Notes: generated from the letters alone by a model not told the origin. DNA of 7,033 nt from Gammaproteobacteria bacterium (GCA_026713405.1 JAPOON010000071.1:1-7033); one strand, 5' to 3'. Counted from the stretch's first letter, positions 1-5,698 are shown. Program-made: numbers and translations.

Positions 1-847
1 CGATGTCACTCATGCCGAGTTGGTTGTCGAGCAAGTCCTCCGGCCCGGGAGTCACCACGTTCCAGTTCACCGGCCTGCGCGACTCGGTGGCAATGTCGGA
101 CATGAGTTCGCGGGTGGCATCGCTGAACCTGCCCACGCCGGGCAGGAACTCGATGGACGTGCCGTCGTGACGGCCGACTACTCGGGCCAGTTCCAGGATC
201 TCCTCGCGGGATGCGTGCCGGGAAGGCACGGGCAGGCCGTCTCCGTCGTTGTGGGTAGTCGACAGCGTGGAAGAGAATCCGAGCGCGCCCTGTTCGAGGC
301 TCTCCCCCAACAGGGTTTTCATGGCCGCGAGATCATCGGCATCTGCCGGTGAGCCAACGGCCCGCTCGCCCATCACCACACGCCGGATGGCGCTGTGGCC
401 CGCCATGAAACCGGCGTTGAGGCCGAGACGGCCTTCGACTCGCCCGAGGTATTCCCCGAAGCTGCGCCAATCCCAGGGAACGCCCGCTTCCAGGCTGGCC
501 ACCGGCATGCCTTCCACCCTGGCAAGCATGTGCAGCAGGTAGGGTGCGGCCTCGGGGCTCAGAGGCGCGATGCTGAAGCCGCAGTGCCCGCCGATAACCG
601 TGGTGACGCCGTGGTGGCACGAGGGCGTCAGCGCCGGGTCCCAGAATACCTGGGCGTCGTAGTGGGTGTGGATGTCCACAAAGCCAGGCGCCACCACGCA
701 GCCGTCGGCATCGACGACCCGCCTGGCGGGTTCATTGACCCGGCCCATCGCTACGATGCGCCCATCGCGGACGCCGAGATTGCCCCTTTGCGCAGGCGCG
801 CCGGAGCCGTCGAGCAACGCGCCGTTTCTGATCAGCAGGTCCAGCAT
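1..847 (-). CDS. N-acyl-D-amino-acid deacylase-type amidohydrolase (partial, N-terminal 282 residues)
   Basis: A metal-dependent amidohydrolase of the D-aminoacylase branch (amidohydrolase family 3), expected to hydrolyse N-acyl-D-amino acids or related cyclic or acylated amides; the substrate cannot be told from sequence. The frame is open from an ATG at 847 to the window edge, so only the N-terminal half is seen (the family is usually about 500-580 residues). The N-terminus MLDLLIRNGALLDGSG is the typical beta-sandwich start. The metal motif APGFVDIHTHYDAQ (H60, H62) follows, then GVTTVIGGHCGFSIAP with C89, which matches the metal-bridging cysteine of D-aminoacylases. Many relatives have Asn before that Cys; here it is His88. 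GHSAIRRVVMG and ALGFSSTL further on also fit the family. The purine-rich stretch AAAGGGACGGG lies upstream of the ATG but rather far from it for a ribosome site. The gene points away from the ATPase/RloB unit and is probably an unrelated metabolic neighbour. Family assignment is firm; the exact reaction is inferred. Confidence 0.9.
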   Translation of the reverse strand, partial: MLDLLIRNGALLDGSGAPAQRGNLGVRDGRIVAMGRVNEPARRVVDADGCVVAPGFVDIHTHYDAQVFWDPALTPSCHHGVTTVIGGHCGFSIAPLSPEAAPYLLHMLARVEGMPVASLEAGVPWDWRSFGEYLGRVEGRLGLNAGFMAGHSAIRRVVMGERAVGSPADADDLAAMKTLLGESLEQGALGFSSTLSTTHNDGDGLPVPSRHASREEILELARVVGRHDGTSIEFLPGVGRFSDATRELMSDIATESRRPVNWNVVTPGPEDLLDNQLGMSDI

Positions 848-883
848 CGTGTGTAGTTTCCCGTCCCTTTAGTTGCGCGGTCG

Positions 884-889
884 AGTATA
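884..889 (-). promoter_or_regulatory. Candidate -10 box (TATACT) for the amidohydrolase gene
   Basis: TATACT on the minus strand lies 36 bases upstream of the amidohydrolase ATG, in an otherwise GC-rich stretch. It would give a 5' leader of roughly 30 nt. No good -35 hexamer is seen at 16-18 bp spacing, so this is a weak call from the -10 match alone. Confidence 0.3.
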
Positions 890-956
890 GCTTGATCAGT
901 TGCGGGCGATGTTGCCAGGCTGTCGCACGCGGCGTGCGGACTTGCGGCTCAACTCC

Positions 957-1082
957 TTATAGTCGGTCTGCGGGAGTGACGACGCCCAGGACCTGGTTCA
1001 GCATCTGGGGCCGGGCGGCGAACAGGAAGCGTGACGGGTAGGGGAAGGTCAGCACCCACTGACGGACGGGTCGCTCCGGCAG
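957..1082 (-). pseudogene. Remnant of an IS91-like (Y2/zinc-binding) transposase
   Basis: A 41-codon minus-strand frame bounded by stops reads LPERPVRQWVLTFPYPSRFL, then FAARPQMLNQVLGVV, then a short unrelated tail and TAA at 957-959. In IS91/IS801-like transposases with an N-terminal zinc-binding domain, the segment after the zinc domain characteristically reads like PVRQWVLxxPxxLRFLLA...VLGVVxRA, so this is an internal slice of such a protein. Similarity fades after GVVT (about 975). Upstream the frame stops almost at once, with TGA at 1086-1088 on the minus strand. Nothing of the zinc domain, the catalytic tyrosines or the element ends is visible. The piece is a fossil of a mobile element, now non-functional. 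Identification is by recalled family motif, not by search. Confidence 0.65.
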
Positions 1083-1163
1083 AAATCACTCACCATCGCC
1101 GGCGGCACCAAGGAGATGCAGCTCAACATCATCGCCAAGCGCGTGCTGGGGTTGCCGGACTAG
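1080..1163 (+). pseudogene. C-terminal remnant of an acyl-CoA dehydrogenase
   Basis: In the plus strand, codons from 1080 to the TAG at 1161-1163 read QKSLTIAGGTKEMQ, then LNIIAKRVLGLPD, then stop. This is the hallmark C-terminus of acyl-CoA dehydrogenases (consensus ..IAGGTxEIQxNIIAxRVLGLP), including the stop shortly after the LP. Upstream of 1080 the frame carries no dehydrogenase-like sequence and reaches a stop at 1032-1034, so about 27 codons of a normally about 380-residue enzyme survive. The remnant begins where the transposase remnant on the other strand begins, suggesting one breakpoint removed the 5' parts of both. It encodes no useful product. Confidence 0.8.
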
Positions 1164-1212
1164 GCGCCACATCGCAATTTGTCAATGATAACCGACGACC
1201 AGCAACCATTTT

Positions 1213-1243
1213 TTCTGTGGTGTCAACGGTTTTTCGTTATAAT
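1213..1243 (+). promoter_or_regulatory. Promoter of the ATPase/RloB-like unit (perfect TATAAT, weak -35)
   Basis: A consensus -10 hexamer TATAAT occupies 1238-1243 in an AT-rich patch (1176-1250) that contrasts with the GC-rich DNA to the left. The -35 side is poor: CTGTGG or TCTGTG lies at 17-18 bp spacing, and there is no extended -10 TG. The ATG begins only 7 nt after the -10 box, so transcription should start at or next to the A of the ATG. Two other marks lie here. TGTCAA occurs at 1180-1185 and again at 1221-1226, 41 bp apart. A small inverted repeat, AACG (1225-1228) and CGTT (1235-1238), overlaps the left end of the -10 box. Either could be part of an operator, but both are short enough to be chance. 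Confidence 0.6.
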
Positions 1244-1249
1244 CGCGAA

Positions 1250-2485
1250 ATGCTGCATCAATTTTCCGTTACCAACTACCGTTCAATCCGCGACGAAGCG
1301 ACTCTCGAACTCCGTATTCCGGGAACCGCTCCCGAACTTGATCGTTATCGTCTCAGCCAATCTCGACCTGATGTACGTCTACCGACCGTAGCAGTTCTGA
1401 TGGGACCAAACGGCTCCGGCAAGACCACCATTTTGCGGGCACTTGTAAACGCATTGCAGATTGCATCAGCCCCCATGGGCCAAACCAAGCAGATTGCCGA
1501 GGTGATTCCCTTTCTGTCCAATAGCTGCGCGGAGGCGCCGAGCCGTTTCAGTATTGAACTGGAGCAAGACTGGCTGGCGCCCGGCGAGAATTCACGACTG
1601 TTCCGGTATCTGCTCGAAGTCAATCGGGAGAACGAGCCAAGCAACGGCAGTTCAGTGATCGAAGCGCTTATGCGCAACGCACCGACAATCAGTTATGAGG
1701 CGCTGCTGCATTTTCCAAAAGGCCGCCCCCGGCGACTGTTCGAACGCTCCGAGTCAGAAAAATCGATGTATGTAGCTCCCGAGTTCGATATGCGACCCGG
1801 TGACGACAGACTAAAGGCCATACGTAAGGATAGCTCCGTGATTTCCACGCTCAACGCACTCAACGTTGATCTCGCTATGCGCATCGCCGCCTCGTTTGAA
1901 GGCTACTTGTACTCCACAAACCTGGACTCGACCGGCAAATTGAACAGCGACACGCTGATTGAAATGTTCGAAATCTCGCCGGAGCTTCTAAATCGAATTG
2001 GAGTCGAACTCCAATGTAGCGATCTGGGTATTCAGGATGTCAAATTATTGGAACTCGGCGCCAGCACAAAGACGTTTGGCTTTGACCACAACGGCATCGA
2101 GGAATCGATACCCCTACTCTGGGAATCCGAAGGAACACAGCACCTTTTCGGCCTGCTACCACAAATCGGGCTGGCGCTCGACGATACCGGTCTCGCGATA
2201 TTCGATGACTTCGACAATAGCCTGCATGTCGAAATTGCCAGCGAAATCCTGAGCTGGTTCAGATCTCGCCAGCGCAATCGGCACCATGCCCAACTGCTAG
2301 TTACGTCGCATAACGTTGGACTGCTCGATGACCTGGAGAAAGAGGAGGTTTTTATCGTTGAAAAGGACTCTGACGGCGTTACCCACATTCACGGCGCCCA
2401 GGACGTGGCAGGGTTGCGTCGCGACGCTCGTTTGTATCCAAAATATCGAGCAGGTGTACTTGGCGGAATTCCGAATATCGGGTGA
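1250..2485 (+). CDS. AAA/ABC-type ATPase, RloA/AbiLi-like (COG1106-type), probable phage-defence component
   Basis: A 411-residue cytoplasmic ATPase of the SMC/OLD-like group found in anti-phage modules (RloA, AbiLi, AriA of PARIS). The N-terminus MLHQFSVTNYRSIRDEATLEL is the typical first beta strand and 'NYRS' loop of these proteins. Walker A GPNGSGKT is at residues 52-59. A signature-like ESEGTQHL (292-299) precedes the Walker B segment LAIFDDFDNSLH (about 315-326), and an H-loop LLVTSHN has His354. The second Walker B acidic residue, usually Glu, is Asp320. ATG 1250 is chosen because homologues start at this MLxxFxVxNYRS block; in-frame GTGs at 1217 and 1220 are less likely. No Shine-Dalgarno sequence is seen, matching the leaderless arrangement with the -10 box at 1238-1243. 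The downstream RloB-like gene starts 6 bp after the stop and is surely co-transcribed. Lower GC than the flanks suggests acquisition by transfer. The family is clear; the defence role is inferred from family and partner. Confidence 0.88.
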   Translation: MLHQFSVTNYRSIRDEATLELRIPGTAPELDRYRLSQSRPDVRLPTVAVLMGPNGSGKTTILRALVNALQIASAPMGQTKQIAEVIPFLSNSCAEAPSRFSIELEQDWLAPGENSRLFRYLLEVNRENEPSNGSSVIEALMRNAPTISYEALLHFPKGRPRRLFERSESEKSMYVAPEFDMRPGDDRLKAIRKDSSVISTLNALNVDLAMRIAASFEGYLYSTNLDSTGKLNSDTLIEMFEISPELLNRIGVELQCSDLGIQDVKLLELGASTKTFGFDHNGIEESIPLLWESEGTQHLFGLLPQIGLALDDTGLAIFDDFDNSLHVEIASEILSWFRSRQRNRHHAQLLVTSHNVGLLDDLEKEEVFIVEKDSDGVTHIHGAQDVAGLRRDARLYPKYRAGVLGGIPNIG

Positions 2486-2491
2486 GCCGAA

Positions 2492-3043
2492 ATGCGCCGC
2501 AGTACCCGGATTATCCCCAAGCGGGCTATTTTTGTTGGCACCGAAGGATTGAGTGAAAGAGGCTTCGCGGGATTTGTACAGCATTGTTGCACCAACGCCG
2601 GTATTCGAGTCCACCTTCAGATCAAGGTCGGAAATGGTGGAGATTCGCTGTCCGTCGTCGAAGATGCAGTGCGGAATCTGAGAGGGCACAGCCACGGCCG
2701 GGAATTCAGCTCAAGACTTGTATTGTTGGACCACGACCGCCTTGCGCAAGACCAGCAAGCGGGACGAGATCCTACGGGATTGGCCCACAGCCACAACATT
2801 CAACTTGTATTTCAGAAACCAAACCTGGAGGGGCTGTTCATTCGTCTTCATTCGGGACAGGAGCGGAGGAGCATTTCCGCCGGCACCACCTCAACCGAGT
2901 TGAGGAAGGTTTGGCCAGAGTACAAGAAACCGCCGACCGCCCAGAATTTAATCCGACGATTCAGCCTGTGCGATCTTCAAAGAGCGGCCAGGTATGACTC
3001 CGAGCTGCAAGAGCTACTCGAAATCGTTGGTCTGAAACCCTGA
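2492..3043 (+). CDS. RloB/AbiLii-like protein with TOPRIM-type motifs, partner of the upstream ATPase
   Basis: A 183-residue protein, somewhat short for RloB-like proteins (commonly about 200-230). Visible blocks match the RloB order. AIFVGTEGLSE (residues 12-22) corresponds to the hhVCEGxxTE start with conserved Glu18 and Glu22. GNGGDSLSVVEDAV (48-60) corresponds to the GxGxNPLxLVExA segment. LVLLDHDR (76-83) has the D80-x-D82 pair, and QKPNLEGLFIRLH (108-120) corresponds to the NPCFExWxLLHF block with Glu113 and His120. The early Glu plus the DxD pair is the TOPRIM metal-site pattern, so a Mg-dependent nuclease-like effector is plausible but unproven. No signal peptide or membrane segment is seen. 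The start at 2492 lies 6 bp after the ATPase stop, with GGTGAG overlapping that stop as a possible ribosome site; translation is probably coupled. In paired systems of this kind the ATPase is thought to sense infection and control the small partner. That role is inference here. Confidence 0.72.
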   Translation: MRRSTRIIPKRAIFVGTEGLSERGFAGFVQHCCTNAGIRVHLQIKVGNGGDSLSVVEDAVRNLRGHSHGREFSSRLVLLDHDRLAQDQQAGRDPTGLAHSHNIQLVFQKPNLEGLFIRLHSGQERRSISAGTTSTELRKVWPEYKKPPTAQNLIRRFSLCDLQRAARYDSELQELLEIVGLKP

Positions 3044-3044
3044 T

Positions 3045-3146
3045 TCAACGCCACGCCTCCACCCGACCCAGGACCGGCAACAGGTACTCAATGAACCGTT
3101 CCGGATTCTCTGACATCGGGAAGTGGGCGGATGGGACGACTAACCG
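3045..3146 (-). pseudogene. C-terminal remnant of an alpha/beta hydrolase
   Basis: On the minus strand, codons ending at the TGA (3045-3047) read RLVVPSA, then HFPMSENPERFIEYLLPVL, then GRVEAWR and stop. This is the C-terminal end of alpha/beta-fold hydrolases: the catalytic His in a (G)HFPMxENPxxF block (His codon at 3123-3125) followed by the last helix. The frame continues upstream to a stop at 3201-3203, but no strand, nucleophile elbow or acid loop is recognisable there, so only about 33 codons survive. The orientation matches the nlpD run. The stop lies one base from the convergent stop of the RloB-like gene, which puts the right edge of the low-GC island at or very near this point. Confidence 0.75.
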
Positions 3147-3341
3147 CCCGAAACAGGGTGGTAGCGAAGTACGGTTGATTGACGGAGCGCTTGCGGGAAG
3201 TCATCGGAGGCGTCCGTTGAGCCGGTTGAGGACGTGGCGGTGGGCGCTGGAGACGGAAAGTTCGCCCGAAACGGCGGTTTCCCGGGTAGCGGTCGCAGCC
3301 TGGCGTCAGGCGGGTATTGATAAAACCGCCCTGGCAAAGGT
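3147..3341 (-). other. Stretch downstream of nlpD with no recognised gene
   Basis: About 195 bp between the nlpD stop and the hydrolase remnant. Frames on both strands are short or of low-complexity composition, and none resembles a known protein to me. In many gammaproteobacteria rpoS follows nlpD here, but no RpoS-like segment is recognisable. The minus-strand sequence just after the nlpD stop can form an imperfect hairpin (CAGGGCGG ... CCGCCTG), but without a following T tract. Confidence 0.45.
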
Positions 3342-4127
3342 TCACTTGCGCCGCAACAGCGTCCTCGGACCAACCGGATTGCCGTCGCGCCGGATCTCGA
3401 AGTGCAGCATCCGCAACTTCGTCGAGCCCTGGCCGATGCCGGCGATTCGCTGGCCGCCGTTGACCCGCTGTCCCTCTTTCACAGAGAAGGGCTGGTTCAG
3501 GCTGTAGGCAGATAGGTAGCTGTCGTTGTGCTTGACGATCACCAGGCGTTCATAGCCGCCCAATCCGGAACCGGCATAGACCACCTCCCCCGTGGCTGCC
3601 GCCTTGACGGGCGAGCCGGCCTTCATTTCGAAATCGAGGCCCTTGCTGGCGCCCCCGAACTCGCGAACGACCGGGCTCGATGCCGGCCACTGCCAGACGA
3701 GCGCCGATGAGGGGGTCTGCGGGGCGGGCGCCGGGGCAGCCGGAGCCGGCCTTCTGGGGGGCGGGCTGGTTTTTTTCGGCGGTGATTGCGGACGGGTGCT
3801 GGCTACGGCCCGTCCCCGGAGGTGCAGCCTCTGGCCGGGATAGATCGTGTACGGTGCCGTGATGCCGTTGTTTCTCGCCAGCGAATTCAGCTCCAGGCCG
3901 AATCGCCAGGCGATCGAATACAGCGTATCACCGCGCTTCACCACGTAGATGCCGGAACGGGGAACGGCGGTGGTGCGCGGCGCCGGCATGGTGCTGCGTT
4001 CCGGCGATGGCCCACGCTCGACAATCACGGGACGCCCAGGCGTTGCGCACCCCGCCCATGCCAAGAGCAGCAGCAGCGCCAGCAGGCCGCGCAGCCACAG
4101 GGTCAGCCGACGGGACCCAACAGTCAC
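3342..4127 (-). CDS. nlpD: NlpD-like murein amidase activator lipoprotein (LysM + degenerate LytM)
   Basis: An outer-membrane lipoprotein expected to activate a septal N-acetylmuramoyl-L-alanine amidase (AmiC in E. coli) during cell separation. The 261-residue product starts at GTG 4125-4127, sharing one base with the TAG of the preceding transporter gene. The signal segment (residues 5-26) has two Arg, a run of Leu and the lipobox-like AWAGC with Cys27; Trp at -3 is unusual. One LysM domain lies at about 61-104 (YVVKRGDTLYSIAWRFGLEL...YPGQRL). A Pro/Ala-rich linker spans 112-139, and an M23/LytM-like domain covers about 144-261. The LytM metal ligands are mostly lost: Lys162 where active enzymes have His (KGLDF), Ser209 in AYSLN, and Met240 before LHFE, while Asp165 and His242 remain. 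This degeneracy matches NlpD/EnvC regulators rather than active peptidases. It is shorter than E. coli NlpD (379) mainly in the linker. A longer in-frame reading upstream to 4517 is only antisense-like overlap with the transporter. Confidence 0.9.
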   Translation of the reverse strand: MTVGSRRLTLWLRGLLALLLLLAWAGCATPGRPVIVERGPSPERSTMPAPRTTAVPRSGIYVVKRGDTLYSIAWRFGLELNSLARNNGITAPYTIYPGQRLHLRGRAVASTRPQSPPKKTSPPPRRPAPAAPAPAPQTPSSALVWQWPASSPVVREFGGASKGLDFEMKAGSPVKAAATGEVVYAGSGLGGYERLVIVKHNDSYLSAYSLNQPFSVKEGQRVNGGQRIAGIGQGSTKLRMLHFEIRRDGNPVGPRTLLRRK

Positions 4128-5026
4128 TACGAACCCTGATATCTGAGCCTGGCGAGCAGCCACAGGGCCACCGCGCCGGCGGCCATCATGGCAAGGGTGA
4201 ACCCGATGCGTGCCGGCGAACCGGACGATTCGCTCCAGGCACCCGGGGACAGCAGTGCGCCTCCCGCCTGCCAGGGCCACAGGTTGACCAGCGCTCCCGC
4301 CATGAAACCCGTCAGGAATCCCAGCACCGGCTCGAAATACCGATCCATCAGGTACTTGAGCAACCGGGCGAACAGTGCGATGCCGGTGGCCATGCCGAGC
4401 GCGAACACCGACAGCACCGCCAGGTTCAACGACGCCGCGGCTGCCAGCACGTCGGCGTAGAGGCCCAGCACCACCAGCAGAAAACTGCCGGAAACCGCCG
4501 GCAACAGCCAGGCGCATACCGCCAGGGCTCCTCCGACGAAATAGGCCGGCCAGGTCGGGTCAGCACCTATCGGTTCGAGGAAACCGGTCGCCGCGCCGAG
4601 CAGGAAACCCAGCACGCCCAGGGTAGACAATATCGCCGGCGGACGGGCGCGTCCGATATCGAACACCGAAAAGAGCACCAGCCCGAAGAAGAATCCCCAC
4701 ACCAGGGTCGGCGTCGTCTCCATTGCAGCGGATATCAGCCGGGCAAGCAGCAGGACGCTCAACAGCATGCCGCTGCCCAGGCAGGTCAGAAAGCCCATGT
4801 TGTGGTGCCGCCAGAACCGCCGGGGGTCGGTGACAAGCCAGGGCAGGGTGGTCGGCGAGAAAGCGGCAAGACTGCCGATGAGTTCGCGGTAGATGCCGGT
4901 GACAAAGGCAATGGTGCCGCCGGAGACGCCCGGGACCACCTCCGCCACCCCCATTGCCGCCCCGCGCACCAGGATGCCGGTCCAGGCGCCGGCGTTGCGC
5001 CCGCCGGAGACTTCGGAATCGGTCAC
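4127..5026 (-). CDS. DUF368 family polyprenyl-phosphate transporter (PopT-type)
   Basis: A 299-residue polytopic inner-membrane protein. The DUF368 family (PopT in recent work on Vibrio and Staphylococcus) is implicated in returning undecaprenyl phosphate, the lipid carrier of peptidoglycan and other envelope polymers, across the membrane. The family's two inverted-repeat signatures are clear: VVPGVSGGTIAFVTGIY (residues 30-46) and LLPAVSGSFLLVVLGLY (174-190). About eight to ten hydrophobic segments are visible, including 79-98, 107-123, 131-149, 161-190, 203-222, 234-250 and 274-293, and there is no cleavable signal. The start is GTG 5024-5026, which overlaps the TGA of pcm in a GTGA; the end overlaps the nlpD GTG by one base. 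Expression should therefore be coupled to both neighbours, linking carrier recycling to septal wall processing. Family assignment is firm; the transport role rests on published work on homologues. Confidence 0.9.
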   Translation of the reverse strand: MTDSEVSGGRNAGAWTGILVRGAAMGVAEVVPGVSGGTIAFVTGIYRELIGSLAAFSPTTLPWLVTDPRRFWRHHNMGFLTCLGSGMLLSVLLLARLISAAMETTPTLVWGFFFGLVLFSVFDIGRARPPAILSTLGVLGFLLGAATGFLEPIGADPTWPAYFVGGALAVCAWLLPAVSGSFLLVVLGLYADVLAAAASLNLAVLSVFALGMATGIALFARLLKYLMDRYFEPVLGFLTGFMAGALVNLWPWQAGGALLSPGAWSESSGSPARIGFTLAMMAAGAVALWLLARLRYQGS

Positions 5027-5688
5027 GATCCCTGCACGCCTTTGAGAAGCGGCACGAAGCGCACCTGCTTGACCGCATTCTCCTCGAACCCATCGGCATT
5101 GCGGTCGATCACCCGGAGTTCCTGGACATCGCCCCCGCCCACGGGCAGAACCATCCGTCCGCCCTCGTCAAGCTGGTCGAGCAGCGCCCTGGGTATGCCC
5201 CGGGGCGCCGCGGTCACCAGAATGCCGTCGAAAGGCGCCTGCTCCGGCCAGCCGAGATAACCGTCACCGATCTTCGTGATCACGTTGTTGAGCGACAGCG
5301 CATCGAAGCGTTCCCGGGCACGGGCGGCCAGGGCCTCGATGCGCTCGACGGTGAATACCCGTCGGCAGAGGCCGGCGAGGATGGCTGCCTGGTAGCCTGA
5401 ACCGGTACCGACCTCCAGAATCCTGGGCCGGGGTACGTTCAAAAGCGTAGCCGTCATCAGCGCCACGATCAGCGGTTGCGAGATGGTCTGGCCCTGGCCG
5501 ATCGGCAGGGCGGTGTCTTCGTAGGCGCGGTGCGCCAGCGCTTCTTCGATGAAGACGTGGCGGGGCGTGGCGGAAAACGCATCGAGAACCTCGGGGTGGG
5601 TGATGCCCTGCTCCTCCAGGCGCGACACCAGGCGTTCCCGGGTTCGCCGCGAGGTCATGCCGATGCCGATGGGATCAATGCGGTTCAC
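5023..5688 (-). CDS. pcm: Protein-L-isoaspartate O-methyltransferase
   Basis: A cytoplasmic repair enzyme that methylates L-isoaspartyl residues in damaged proteins using S-adenosylmethionine. With a start at GTG 5686-5688 the product is 221 residues. MTSRRTRERL (from residue 11) is the conserved N-terminal helix. DTALPIGQGQTISQP (58-72) is the family's substrate-binding signature, and ILEVGTGSGYQAA (about 90-102) is SAM motif I. GILVTAAPRGIP and GGRMVLPVG follow, ending in VRFVPLLKG as in other gammaproteobacterial Pcm proteins. The GTG is preferred because GAGGAGG lies 10 bases upstream (5699-5705), and because PIGIGMTS before the Met resembles related proteins whose coding sequence begins ahead of that Met. 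ATG 5656-5658 (211 residues) has no ribosome site but cannot be excluded, and a GTG at 5755-5757 would give 244 residues. The stop overlaps the start of the transporter gene (GTGA). The usual upstream partner surE is absent. Confidence 0.93.
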   Translation of the reverse strand: MNRIDPIGIGMTSRRTRERLVSRLEEQGITHPEVLDAFSATPRHVFIEEALAHRAYEDTALPIGQGQTISQPLIVALMTATLLNVPRPRILEVGTGSGYQAAILAGLCRRVFTVERIEALAARARERFDALSLNNVITKIGDGYLGWPEQAPFDGILVTAAPRGIPRALLDQLDEGGRMVLPVGGGDVQELRVIDRNADGFEENAVKQVRFVPLLKGVQGS

Positions 5689-5698
5689 GTCGCGCTCG

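Noticed and set aside
395..856. Plus-strand open frames over 20-872
   Set aside because: They are shadows of the amidohydrolase on the minus strand, whose motifs (HTHYD, HCGFSIAP) are unmistakable.
1031..1249. N-terminal extension of the ATPase frame up to a GTG at 1031
   Set aside because: The extension runs through the dehydrogenase and transposase remnants in an unrelated frame, has no family similarity, and precedes the promoter; homologues begin at the MLHQF block.
1163..3060. Flanking direct repeats or att sites around the low-GC island
   Set aside because: Comparing the two edges by eye gives only a shared CGCCAC hexamer, expected by chance; no tRNA gene or integrase is present.
3306..3341. 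Hairpin after nlpD considered as a rho-independent terminator
   Set aside because: The stem is imperfect (one-base bulge), the T run sits in the loop rather than after the stem, and no U tract follows on the minus strand.
3088..3507. Open frames on both strands between the hydrolase remnant and nlpD
   Set aside because: They are low-complexity Arg/Pro/Ser-rich translations without recognisable domains or ribosome sites; some run into nlpD in the wrong frame.
4007..5260. Long plus-strand open frame (417 codons) opposite the transporter and pcm genes
   Set aside because: It is rich in Gln, His, Arg and Gly, as expected from the reverse complement of GC-rich membrane-protein codons; it resembles no family and lies wholly antisense to well-supported genes.
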